Shown here piece by piece: positions 1-7,918 of a stretch of 16,942 nucleotides of DNA. The notes below the pieces were generated by a model, which had not been told where the DNA came from, ran no database searches, and saw only the letters and a program-made list of their open reading frames with translations. Each line of letters begins with the position of its first letter. The stretch's first letter is position 1. The stretch is from Actinomycetota bacterium. Lineage in GTDB: Bacteria; Actinomycetota; Actinomycetes; Nanopelagicales; Nanopelagicaceae. Location of the stretch: NCBI GenBank assembly GCA_947371865.1, contig CANBRH010000063.1, positions 1 through 16,942 of the forward strand, in the 5' to 3' direction. Made by a program: the position numbers and the translations under genes.

Positions 1-79
1 ATGCGCGTTCCCAAGATTTCAGCTTGCCCCACTCCATTTAATATCAGATAGTTTCACCTCTCCGGCGAAAGGTTCAGTA

Positions 80-967
80 ATGACGACAGCAACCATGAAA
101 TGGCAGCACGGCGAGACCTGGTATCGCATAGTCGGTGATCTCACTAACGGTAAAACACCTGTAATGGTTCTACATGGCGGCCCCGGCGCCGGTCACAACT
201 ATACGATCGCTATCGCTGACCTCATTGCACAATCCGGTCGCGCCGCTATTTTGTACGACCAACTTGGTTGCGGTAACTCCACTCACCTACCCGATGCACC
301 AAAAGAATTCTGGACGCCTGAGTTATTCATGGAGGAGTTAATTCTGCTGACCCAGCATTTGGGAATTTCGGATGACTACTCAATCATCGGACAGTCATGG
401 GGCGGAATGTTAGGCATGCAATTCGCTTCTCATCGTCCTGCCGGGTTAAGGGCCCTGATCGTTGCCGATTCTCCCGCTGGTATGAAAATTTGGGTTAGTG
501 AAGCCAACAAGTTGCGCGCACAACTACCGCCCGAGGTAGAAGCAACGCTCAAGAAGCACGAGGCCGCTGGAACAACTGAAGATCCTGAATATGTTGCCGC
601 CGTTGATGTCTTTTACGAGCGCCACCTATGCCGAGTACCGATGCCACCAGATGTAGCCGAATCCTTTGCCCAAATGGCAGCCGATCCCACGGTCTATCAC
701 ACAATGAACGGACCTTCTGAATTTCACGTCGTTGGATCCCTCAAGAATTGGGATATCCACGACCAACTCCACAAGATTGATGTTCCTACACTTCTGGTCA
801 GCGGCGCCTACGACGAAGCCACCCCTACGATGGTTGCCGAAATTCAATATCGAATTCCCGATGTCGTCTGGGAACTCTTTCCCGAGTCATCGCATATGCC
901 ACATATCGAAGAGCCAGCGCGATTCAAGCGCATTGTTAACGCATTCTTGAATGCCAAACTCGACTAA
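80..967 (+). CDS. Proline iminopeptidase-family alpha/beta hydrolase (S33 type)
   Basis: This is a 295-residue cytosolic alpha/beta hydrolase with no signal peptide. It has the HGGPG oxyanion motif at residues 32-36, the nucleophile elbow GQSWGG with Ser106, and a plausible triad completed by Asp245 (in GAYDEATP) and His272 (in SSHMPH). The segments YDQLGCGNS and TMNGPSEFHVVGS are typical of the branch holding proline iminopeptidases and L-amino-acid amidases, so the likely role is release of N-terminal proline or hydrolysis of amino-acid amides; the substrate cannot be told from sequence. AAAGG lies 7 bases before the ATG. The same frame stays open upstream to the window edge, so a longer N-terminus is not excluded, but the protein already has family length. 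It converges on the permease gene with only 5 bp between the stop codons. Confidence 0.85.
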   Translation: MTTATMKWQHGETWYRIVGDLTNGKTPVMVLHGGPGAGHNYTIAIADLIAQSGRAAILYDQLGCGNSTHLPDAPKEFWTPELFMEELILLTQHLGISDDYSIIGQSWGGMLGMQFASHRPAGLRALIVADSPAGMKIWVSEANKLRAQLPPEVEATLKKHEAAGTTEDPEYVAAVDVFYERHLCRVPMPPDVAESFAQMAADPTVYHTMNGPSEFHVVGSLKNWDIHDQLHKIDVPTLLVSGAYDEATPTMVAEIQYRIPDVVWELFPESSHMPHIEEPARFKRIVNAFLNAKLD

Positions 968-972
968 CTCGT

Positions 973-3324
973 CTAGGCAAAGAGTTCATACAGTGGATTG
1001 AGGATGGTGAGTTCGCCATCCTTCTCGCCTACCATGCCTTCAGCCCGAAGTTGTGCGCCCACTTTCAAGCCAGCAATGTCGCGTCTTCCAAAAAATTGCA
1101 AGGTAATTCCGCCGGTTTCGTCCCAGATTTCGACCGCGAGCACTGGTGCCGAATTAGCGGATGAAGACCTAATTGAGGTAACTCGACCTTCTACTTGGGC
1201 ACGCTTACGCCATTGAATCGATCCAATTTCAGTGACATTTTCTGCGTAATGACTGATTGGCTCGAAATCCTCGAGTACTTCACTTGGCAACTTCTTGACC
1301 TCAATAAGTTTTTCAACTTCCGGAACTGGTACATCGACCCCTCGATGCTTGGGATGAACAATCACTGATCGTTTGGTCAACATGCGATTTACATCAAAGG
1401 GAACGATGGTGGCCACCACTCGTGGAATTTGAGAGATTGGGCCGGAAATCTCTTCCGCCGTCTGATCGTGAAGTAAGCGACCTAAGAAGAAGGAGTACGT
1501 GCGACGTGGAAGTAGCAGAGTCAACTCCACATCGGGCGCGATGGTGTGCCGAATCGCGTAATCCACGGCGGCATTTGGTATTCGGCGATCAGGGCAGTCC
1601 ACAAGCTCCAATGGGACATCATCTAAGGCGCGGTTGGCTTCCCATTTCTGCTTTATGAGTTCAGCCCGACGATCATCCAAAACAAAGTGCACAGCTGTGA
1701 GATTGCGTGGTTTCAAACTTCGTGCGTATCTAACTGTACCGACCGTTGCGATATCAACGCTGTCGACCAGAACGGTAACATCGTGACGTGCGATGGTGGT
1801 TGCTCTGCCTTGGGCGTCATCAACATCCAGAACTTCTTGTTCGCGAACGTACTGACGATGAAGCCGAAGCAGGATTGCCACCGAAATAGGGAAAATCAAA
1901 ACAATAAGCCAGGCACCTTCAGTAAATTTCACAACGGCAAAGATGATGACAATGGAGAGCGATATAGCTCCAGAAAGGAAGTTAATGACAAAGTTGAGGC
2001 GCCAGTTCTTCATCTTTAGAGTGTGTGCGCGTTTGGCCATTCCAAATCCAGCCAAGGTAAATCCAGTGAAGACTCCGATAGCGTAGAAAGCAACTAGCTT
2101 GTCAACGTGCGCACCCACTACCAAAAGAAGTAACGACGCCGAACCTGCCAGCAAGAAGATTCCGTTAGAGAACACCAAACGATGGCCACGCTTAGAAAGT
2201 TGTCGTGGCAGGAAGCCATCTTCGGCAATGAAGTTGGCAAGAAATGGGAAGCCACTAAATGGCGTATTGGCGCCGGTGTAGAGAATCAACATGGTGGAGA
2301 ATTGAACGAAGAGATAGAGGACGTGTCCTAGCGCGCCACGACCAAGAACAACGTCGGCAATCTGCGAAATAACAGTTGGAGCGCCGCTGATATAGGGAAT
2401 TGCATGCGTTGCTTTTGCTAACCAGGAAACGCCAAGCACCAAGGTGCCAAGCATCGTCGCCATGATCACGGTGGTTCGCCGCGCGTTATTTCCTTCAGGT
2501 GCTTTGAAAAGGGAAACGCCGTTGGAAATGGCTTCCAATCCAGTTAAGGAAGATCCGCCATTTGCAAAAGCGCGCAGCAGAACGAAAGCAGAGGCTGCGG
2601 TGATGAGACCCTGGGAGTGCCCCAGCGGGATCGTTCCGGCTGCGGGTAGAACGTGATTCAAGGTGCCTTGAATCTCTTTAATAACTCCAAGGATGATCAC
2701 AAGTCCGACCGAGGTAACGAATAAATAAGTAGGGGCCGCAAAGGCCCGACCCGCCTCTTTTACCCCGCGAAGATTGCCGTAAAAGAGGATCCCGATAACT
2801 CCAAGCGTGATCTCTAAAGTGAAAGGTGCCAAACCGCTAAAGGCTGATACGAGCGCCGCGGTGCCTGCAGCGGTTTGTACGGCCACGGTGACGATGTAAT
2901 CCAGCATCAAAGCTACGGCAGCTATTTGCGCCACCCCTGGACCAAAATTCTCACGCGCAACAATGTAGGAACCGCCGGTCTTCGTATAAACCATGACCAC
3001 CTGGCGATAGGAAAGAGTGACCAAGACCAAGATCGAGAGAATCACAAAAGTCATCGGCATCAAGATGGTGAATCCTGCCAAGCCGAACGCCGGCAAGAGC
3101 GCGATCAATATTTGTTCGCTTCCATAGGCAGAAGATGAGATGCAGTCGGAAGAGAGGATGCCCAGCGCATATAGCTTTGTGAGCCGCTGATGCGACAAGG
3201 AGTGACGATTTAGTGGGTTACCCAATATCGCCCGTTTGGCTTTGTACAAAAATGGATCTCGCAAGTGAGCGTGCTCCTGCATCACCATAGGTTTTGGCGC
3301 GTCATCACTCCAGGTATTTGTCAT
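973..3324 (-). CDS. KimA-type APC-superfamily potassium permease with Usp-like and OB-fold C-terminal domains
   Basis: This is a 783-residue membrane protein. Residues 45-490 are a hydrophobic APC-fold transporter with about 12 membrane segments. The motif LSSDCISSSAYGSEQI at 57-72 matches the start of the KimA/YdaO potassium importers. As I recall the KimA potassium site, Asp60, Tyr67, Asp142, Thr261 and Glu264 fall where its ligands lie, while the position of one ligand serine appears to be Gln150. Residues about 510-645 form a soluble alpha/beta region like the cytosolic Usp-like domain of KimA. Residues 697-783 are a separate OB-fold-like domain (DETGGITLQFFGRR, then ILNPLYEL). AAGGA precedes the ATG. 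The gene begins 8 bp after the KdpE-like regulator and is probably cotranscribed with both regulatory genes. Potassium uptake is inferred from family and context; a generic amino-acid permease is the alternative. Confidence 0.8.
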   Translation of the reverse strand: MTNTWSDDAPKPMVMQEHAHLRDPFLYKAKRAILGNPLNRHSLSHQRLTKLYALGILSSDCISSSAYGSEQILIALLPAFGLAGFTILMPMTFVILSILVLVTLSYRQVVMVYTKTGGSYIVARENFGPGVAQIAAVALMLDYIVTVAVQTAAGTAALVSAFSGLAPFTLEITLGVIGILFYGNLRGVKEAGRAFAAPTYLFVTSVGLVIILGVIKEIQGTLNHVLPAAGTIPLGHSQGLITAASAFVLLRAFANGGSSLTGLEAISNGVSLFKAPEGNNARRTTVIMATMLGTLVLGVSWLAKATHAIPYISGAPTVISQIADVVLGRGALGHVLYLFVQFSTMLILYTGANTPFSGFPFLANFIAEDGFLPRQLSKRGHRLVFSNGIFLLAGSASLLLLVVGAHVDKLVAFYAIGVFTGFTLAGFGMAKRAHTLKMKNWRLNFVINFLSGAISLSIVIIFAVVKFTEGAWLIVLIFPISVAILLRLHRQYVREQEVLDVDDAQGRATTIARHDVTVLVDSVDIATVGTVRYARSLKPRNLTAVHFVLDDRRAELIKQKWEANRALDDVPLELVDCPDRRIPNAAVDYAIRHTIAPDVELTLLLPRRTYSFFLGRLLHDQTAEEISGPISQIPRVVATIVPFDVNRMLTKRSVIVHPKHRGVDVPVPEVEKLIEVKKLPSEVLEDFEPISHYAENVTEIGSIQWRKRAQVEGRVTSIRSSSANSAPVLAVEIWDETGGITLQFFGRRDIAGLKVGAQLRAEGMVGEKDGELTILNPLYELFA

Positions 3325-3332
3325 TTTTCCTT

Positions 3333-4055
3333 CTAGATATTCCGTTGGGTTACTTCTGCGACTAATCGATAGCCGATGCCGGGCTCGGTGAGGATATACA
3401 TCGGCAATTGTGGGTTTGGCTCTAGCTTCTTGCGAAGTTGGCTGATGTAGAGACGCAAATAGTTGGTTTCTTTTTCATAGGCATCGCCCCACACTTCTTG
3501 TAACAACTCTTTCTGTGGAACCAGACCACCCATTTTGGAAAGTAACGTTTCGAAAACTTTCCATTCAATGGGCGTGAGGTGAACATCTGAATCAACGACA
3601 CCACTTTCAAAAATGCGATGGGTCACTAAATCGATCTCCCACTTACCCATGGCAAAGTGAGGAGTCGAGACGGGCGTCTGAATGCGACGAAACACGGTTT
3701 CTACTCGGGCCACCAATTCTTCAATTTCAAATGGTTTAGAGATGTAGTCATCGGCGCCGGCAGTAAGTGCACCAATCTTTTTTTCCAACTCAGTTCGGCC
3801 GGAGAGAACCAAAATGGGGATAGTGCTCCATTTGCGCAGTTGAACTATTAAATCAGCACCATCCAGATCGGGTAAACCTAAATCCAAGATTATGGCATCT
3901 GGATTCATTTCGGCGACGAATGCTGCTGCTGTCTTGGCATCCCCGGCAGCCAAGGTGCGATAACCACGCGCCCGAAAATTCATCACCAAAGTGCGCACAA
4001 TTTCAACGTGATCATCAACAATGAGAATGCATTTGCGCTCGAAGAGATCAGCCAT
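3333..4055 (-). CDS. kdpE: KdpE-like OmpR-family response regulator
   Basis: This is a 240-residue regulator with an N-terminal receiver domain and a C-terminal winged helix. In the receiver, the acidic pair is Asp14/Asp15, the phospho-acceptor is Asp58 (ILDLGLPDLDG), Ser85 sits in the switch position and Lys107 is the conserved lysine. The DNA-binding part carries HLTPIEWKVFE, ETNYLRLYISQLRKKLEP and LTEPGIGYRL, which is strongly KdpE-like. I chose the ATG at 4055 because GGAG lies six bases before it; an in-frame TTG at 4067 would add four residues and lacks that signal. The ATG overlaps the end of the kinase gene by 8 bp (ATGGCTGA), which suggests translational coupling. No kdpFABC genes are in view; the likely target is the operon holding the permease that follows. 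Confidence 0.88.
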   Translation of the reverse strand: MADLFERKCILIVDDHVEIVRTLVMNFRARGYRTLAAGDAKTAAAFVAEMNPDAIILDLGLPDLDGADLIVQLRKWSTIPILVLSGRTELEKKIGALTAGADDYISKPFEIEELVARVETVFRRIQTPVSTPHFAMGKWEIDLVTHRIFESGVVDSDVHLTPIEWKVFETLLSKMGGLVPQKELLQEVWGDAYEKETNYLRLYISQLRKKLEPNPQLPMYILTEPGIGYRLVAEVTQRNI

Positions 4056-5475
4056 GGACAACTCCAAAAGCTATTGGCAGCGATACAACCACCGTCAATC
4101 CGCCGCCGGCAGTCTCTTCCACGGCCACTTTTCCTTGCATTAACTCAGTAAAACCCTTAACAATGGCTAGCCCCAGGCCAACCCCGGTCGTGTTATCCCG
4201 ATCGCCTAGTCGCTGAAAAGGCATAAACATCCGAGCATGATCTTTGCCAGCAATACCTTGGCCGTGATCAATGACCCGAATTTCAATATCGCGCATGCGA
4301 TCTGAGGCTTCTATACGTACCAGACTCTCTTTAGGGTTAAAGCGCAGCGCATTTTCCAATAGGTTAACCAATACGCGTTCCAACAAAATTGGGTCGCCGG
4401 TAACCAAAGGTAATTCACCGTCAATCACAATCTCTATCCGTCGCTCATCTGTCTTCAAACTCTTTATGGCACCTGAGATCGCATCTTCCACATCGACCGC
4501 TCTGGTGTTGAGTGATATGGCATCTGCCTCTAGGCGCGACATGTCAAGCAAGTTTTCAATGAGATTATTGAGTAAGTCCAGAGAGTGGCTCGAGCTAGCG
4601 AGAAGTTCCGCGCGGTCATCCTCAGTCCAGGCCACAGTTGTATTCGAGAGACTTGAAATGGCAGCTTTGGCAGAGGCCAGCGGACCACGTAGATCATGAC
4701 TGACCGCATTTAAAAGTGCGACTCGCATCTGATCAGTTTGCTTGATTTCTGAGAGGGCTTTTTCGCTCGCAGTAAATATTTCGCGTTCTACCAGAATCAG
4801 AATTTGGGATCCGAAAGTTGTGATGAGATTTTGTAATTCTCCGTCAGTAATGCTCGGGGCAGCTATGAGCGAATAATCGCGATTAAGTTTAATTTCAGAA
4901 TCTAGAATTCCGACATTATTGCTGGGAAGCGATCCGTAGATAATTTCAATTTCCATGGTTGGAATTGCGGAAACTTTTTTCACCAAGGCAAGATGCTCTA
5001 AGTTGAAGTTATTTTTGAAATTGGAAAGTATCAATTCAATAGATTGGTTGCCTTTAATTATCTCTTTGGCAAGGTTGGAGAGGAAAAGTCCTTCCTCAGA
5101 CATCCGCTTCAATCGTTGGGTGCGCAACTTCAACTGATTAAGTACTAAGGATGCAGTGATGCTTGAAATCATGAAGACCACGAGAGAAACGATGTCGTTT
5201 TTATCCCGGACGATAAGGGTATGAAACGGTGGCGTGAAGTAGTAATTAAGAAATAGAAAACTTTCAATCGCACTGGCAATGGAGAGCCAGACGTTGCTGA
5301 CGATCGCGATTCCGATGGTTGAAATCAAGAGCAACAAAGTATTTGTCGTCAGATTGAAGTAACTTCGAAACCGTATCAACACCGCAATGAGCGTTGGCAG
5401 GAAGATGGCCAGTACGGCAAAGGCTTGCAACCAGAGAATTCTGGGCACCTTCGATCTCCGGAACTGGGTTTTCAT
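4048..5475 (-). CDS. kdpD: Short KdpD-like sensor histidine kinase (DUF4118, no N-terminal KdpD/Usp part)
   Basis: This 475-residue membrane kinase matches only the C-terminal half of classical KdpD, which is about 900 residues long. Residues 12-115 hold the four-helix DUF4118 membrane block, including FLNYYFTPPFHTL at 75-87. Residues about 120-240 form a GAF-like region. The dimerisation helix carries His260 in LLNAVSHDLRGPL. The ATPase part shows the N box with Asn375 (NLLENALRFNP), DHGQGI at 403-408 and GVGLGLAI at 431-438. The N-terminal KdpD sensor and universal-stress domains are absent, and the open reading frame starts directly before the first membrane helix. There is no strong ribosome site before the ATG, only AGG about 14 bases upstream. 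It is first in the operon with the KdpE-like regulator and the permease, and probably senses potassium or ionic stress. Confidence 0.87.
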   Translation of the reverse strand: MKTQFRRSKVPRILWLQAFAVLAIFLPTLIAVLIRFRSYFNLTTNTLLLLISTIGIAIVSNVWLSIASAIESFLFLNYYFTPPFHTLIVRDKNDIVSLVVFMISSITASLVLNQLKLRTQRLKRMSEEGLFLSNLAKEIIKGNQSIELILSNFKNNFNLEHLALVKKVSAIPTMEIEIIYGSLPSNNVGILDSEIKLNRDYSLIAAPSITDGELQNLITTFGSQILILVEREIFTASEKALSEIKQTDQMRVALLNAVSHDLRGPLASAKAAISSLSNTTVAWTEDDRAELLASSSHSLDLLNNLIENLLDMSRLEADAISLNTRAVDVEDAISGAIKSLKTDERRIEIVIDGELPLVTGDPILLERVLVNLLENALRFNPKESLVRIEASDRMRDIEIRVIDHGQGIAGKDHARMFMPFQRLGDRDNTTGVGLGLAIVKGFTELMQGKVAVEETAGGGLTVVVSLPIAFGVVHG

Positions 5476-5490
5476 CAGGGTTACAACCTA

Positions 5491-5538
5491 GGACTCGAGT
5501 CCACTTTCGACCTAAGGAATCGGCCTTTCCTAACGCAA
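5491..5538 (-). promoter_or_regulatory. Candidate kdpD-operon promoter and 12-bp palindrome
   Basis: GGACTCGAGTCC at 5491-5502 is a perfect 12-bp inverted repeat lying 15 bp upstream of the kinase ATG. On the minus strand a weak hexamer pair, TTGCGT (5538-5533) and TTAGGT (5515-5510), is separated by 17 bp and would start transcription close to the palindrome. A repressor or regulator site near the start of transcription is plausible. The hexamers are poor matches to consensus, so the promoter assignment is tentative. Confidence 0.3.
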
Positions 5539-5586
5539 TCCTTACGCTCAAACCTCACCCTGCCCCCAGCCCAAACTCCGAAAAAC

Positions 5587-5625
5587 TTCAGGTTGAAACT
5601 CGGCTAGTTCTCAGGAAACCCCCAG
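5587..5625 (+). promoter_or_regulatory. Phased direct repeats, probable OmpR-family binding site
   Basis: CTCAG at 5610-5614 and CCCAG at 5621-5625 are 11 bp apart, with CTCGG at 5599-5603 a further 11 bp upstream and TTCAG at 5587-5591 twelve bp beyond that. OmpR/PhoB-family regulators bind direct repeats with an 11-bp period. The site lies 37-75 bp before the start of a PhoP-like regulator, so autoregulation is the natural reading; control of the divergent kdpD operon is also possible. Confidence 0.4.
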
Positions 5626-5661
5626 CGAATGGGAGAATTCTCTGGGACGAGGTGATGAGAG

Positions 5662-6405
5662 ATGACCGCTCTAAAAGAAAAGATCCAAGCCGCCGACAAC
5701 TCGGAGGCAACTACCCAACGCATCCTTGTAGTTGATGATGAAAGCAGCATCAGCGAATTAATTTCCACCAGCTTGCGCTTCGTTGGTTTCGACGTCCGCA
5801 CCGCTGCCAGTGGCGCCGAGGCGCTGCGTGTTGCTGAAGAATTCAAGCCACATGCGCTGATTCTCGATGTGATGCTCCCCGATCAAAATGGTTTCGACGT
5901 CTGTCGCCAACTGCGGCAAGATGGCCATAGCGTCGGCGTCCTCTTCTTGACCGCCAAAGATACGGTTGAAGACAAGATTGCCGGCTTAACTATTGGTGGC
6001 GACGATTACGTCACCAAGCCCTTCAGCCTGGAGGAACTCGTGGCTCGGCTACGTGCACTTCTACGCCGCATCGGTGTCATCCAAGTCGAAGTTGATGACG
6101 AGAAGATTCGCTTTGCCGACCTCGAACTCGATGAAGCTACCCACGAAGTGCGACGCGCTGGCCACATGGTCGAGCTCTCGCCTACCGAATTCCTCTTGCT
6201 CCGTTACTTGATGATCAACGCCGACCGCGTAGTCAGCAAATCGCAGATTCTCGACCATGTCTGGCAATACGACTTCCGCGGTGACGCGGGAATTGTTGAA
6301 ACCTACATTTCCTACCTGCGCAAGAAGATTGATATCTACGAACCTGCACTGATCCATACCGTGCGCGGAGTCGGATATCGCATGCGCCTTCCTGCAAAAA
6401 AGTAA
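5662..6405 (+). CDS. PhoP-like OmpR-family response regulator
   Basis: This is a 247-residue two-domain regulator. The receiver has Asp25/Asp26, phospho-acceptor Asp69 (LILDVMLPDQNGFD), Thr97 and Lys119 (GGDDYVTKPFSLEELVARL). The effector domain has LSPTEFLLLRYL, ILDHVWQYDFRGD, ETYISYLRKKID and HTVRGVGYRMR, typical of PhoB/OmpR winged helices. Its length and motifs closely resemble mycobacterial PhoP as I recall it, but related actinobacterial regulators (MprA, TcrX, TrcR) share many of these features, so no symbol is given. GAGGTG lies seven bases before the ATG. The kinase gene follows after 25 bp and is the likely partner. The phased repeats upstream suggest autoregulation. The environmental signal cannot be read from the sequence. 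Confidence 0.9.
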   Translation: MTALKEKIQAADNSEATTQRILVVDDESSISELISTSLRFVGFDVRTAASGAEALRVAEEFKPHALILDVMLPDQNGFDVCRQLRQDGHSVGVLFLTAKDTVEDKIAGLTIGGDDYVTKPFSLEELVARLRALLRRIGVIQVEVDDEKIRFADLELDEATHEVRRAGHMVELSPTEFLLLRYLMINADRVVSKSQILDHVWQYDFRGDAGIVETYISYLRKKIDIYEPALIHTVRGVGYRMRLPAKK

Positions 6406-6430
6406 CCCGGACAAGAACTACCATTAATAA

Positions 6431-7918
6431 ATGAATTCCCCGCTGCGCGTGAAGAATCCACTCTCGATGTGGAGTCTGCGAAATCGTTTGATTCTCGCGA
6501 CCCTTTCACTTGCAGCGGTGGCCATTCTTGCTTCAGACTTTGCCGCCAATACAGCGCTTCGATCATTCTTGGTTACTCAAGTAGATGGTCAACTTAATTC
6601 CATCGCAGGTGGTTCACTTCTTCGTCTCGATCGTGCTGGCATAGATGACATCACTGCCGAAACCACCGCCGATGCCTCTGCTACTGGAAGTCCGTATACG
6701 GTTTTGAAACCATTGCGTGGAGTGCCTACAGCAACTTCCGTAACTCTTTTGGATACCAGTGGAAAGATCCTGGGCCAATTAGGCGGAGACCTCGCAAACT
6801 CCACTGTTAGCAGTGCTTTTGCAGGTTTTTTGCCGGCCGATGTCTACAAGCACAATGGCAAACCATTTACTTTTATGAGCAAGAAAGACCAGCCCGAAAT
6901 TCGGGCCATTGCCAAGTTGCTACCTTCTGGTCTTGGGGTCGTTGTTGTTTCGGTCTCTCTGGATACTGTTGATAAAACCACTCACGAACTCGGGATTCTC
7001 TTCCTTTTTATTAGCTTGTTGATTTTGATTCTGATCGGCATTGTTTCGCGCTGGATTATTGACCTCAGTTTGAAGCCATTAAGCGAAGTCGAAGCCACGG
7101 CCGAAGCAATTGCCGAAGGCGATCTCTCTGCTCGTCTGCCGGTAGTCAATCCCGATACTGAAGTTGGTCGCCTAACCGCCTCACTGAACCAGATGCTGAG
7201 TCGCATCGAAGAATCTTTTGCCATTCGAGTTGCCTCTGAATCAAAATTGCGTCGCTTCGTTGCCGATGCCAGCCACGAACTTCGCACCCCGCTTACCGCT
7301 ATTCGCGGTTTCGCGGAATTGCATCGTCAAGGCGCAGTTCAAGGAGAAGAAAAGACTAAAGAACTTGTACAACGAATTGAGAAAGAATCAATTCGGATGA
7401 GCTCACTCGTGGAAGATCTATTATTACTTGCGCGCCTTGATCAATCCCGCGAACTCGCGAAAGACCCGGTAGATATGAACCAACTAATTTCAGAAGTTGT
7501 TGCATCTGCCGAAGCCGCTGGACCTGGACATCCGGTTCACGTGTCTATGCCAGGCGAAGAGGTTTACGTCCTGGGCGACAACCTTCGTATTCACCAAGCC
7601 ATCGCAAACTTGTTGGCTAACGCTCGCACGCACACACCGGTAGGCACCAAGATTTTGGTGCAGTTAGATCAAACCGAAACTGAAACCACTGTGAAGGTCA
7701 GCGATACCGGACCTGGATTATCGGAAGTGGACCAAGCAAAGATTTTCGAACGCTTCTATCGCGCAGACCCTTCTCGGGTTCGCAGCAGCGGTGAAGGTAG
7801 CGGATTAGGTCTTGCAATTGTGACCGCAGTTATGGCTGCACACGATGGCTCAGTGACGGTTGAATCCAAACTCGGTGAAGGCGCTGCTTTTACGCTGCAT
7901 TTCCCTATTCAGGATTAG
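6431..7918 (+). CDS. HAMP-domain sensor histidine kinase, partner of the PhoP-like regulator
   Basis: This is a 495-residue membrane kinase of PhoR/MprB layout. Membrane helix one spans about residues 19-36, an extracytoplasmic sensor of about 150 residues follows, and helix two spans about 188-207. A HAMP segment covers 208-265. His282 is the phosphorylated histidine in FVADASHELRTPLTAIRG. The ATPase domain has NLLANARTHTP, DTGPGL, FERFYR and GSGLGLAI, all intact. The start is uncertain: the ATG at 6431 has no clear ribosome site, and GTG 6449 or ATG 6467 (just before MWSLRNRL) are alternatives. The 3' end overlaps the convergent htpX gene by 14 bp. Confidence 0.88.
   Translation: MNSPLRVKNPLSMWSLRNRLILATLSLAAVAILASDFAANTALRSFLVTQVDGQLNSIAGGSLLRLDRAGIDDITAETTADASATGSPYTVLKPLRGVPTATSVTLLDTSGKILGQLGGDLANSTVSSAFAGFLPADVYKHNGKPFTFMSKKDQPEIRAIAKLLPSGLGVVVVSVSLDTVDKTTHELGILFLFISLLILILIGIVSRWIIDLSLKPLSEVEATAEAIAEGDLSARLPVVNPDTEVGRLTASLNQMLSRIEESFAIRVASESKLRRFVADASHELRTPLTAIRGFAELHRQGAVQGEEKTKELVQRIEKESIRMSSLVEDLLLLARLDQSRELAKDPVDMNQLISEVVASAEAAGPGHPVHVSMPGEEVYVLGDNLRIHQAIANLLANARTHTPVGTKILVQLDQTETETTVKVSDTGPGLSEVDQAKIFERFYRADPSRVRSSGEGSGLGLAIVTAVMAAHDGSVTVESKLGEGAAFTLHFPIQD

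Noticed and set aside
1..51. A short frame beginning with ATG at position 1
   Set aside because: It reaches a stop after 16 codons, lies at the window edge and has no visible signal; it cannot be told from the tail of an unknown upstream region.
1687..2019. A 110-residue open frame on the plus strand
   Set aside because: It is antisense to the permease gene, in a region where the permease reads continuously; the sequence has no family resemblance.
4056..4067. A TTG start for the KdpE-like regulator at 4067
   Set aside because: The GGAG that would serve the ATG at 4055 lies inside this extension, and receiver domains normally begin only a few residues before the first strand, as they do from the ATG.
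4271..4699. A 142-residue open frame on the plus strand
   Set aside because: It is antisense to the ATPase and dimerisation region of the KdpD-like kinase and shows no recognisable domain or ribosome site.
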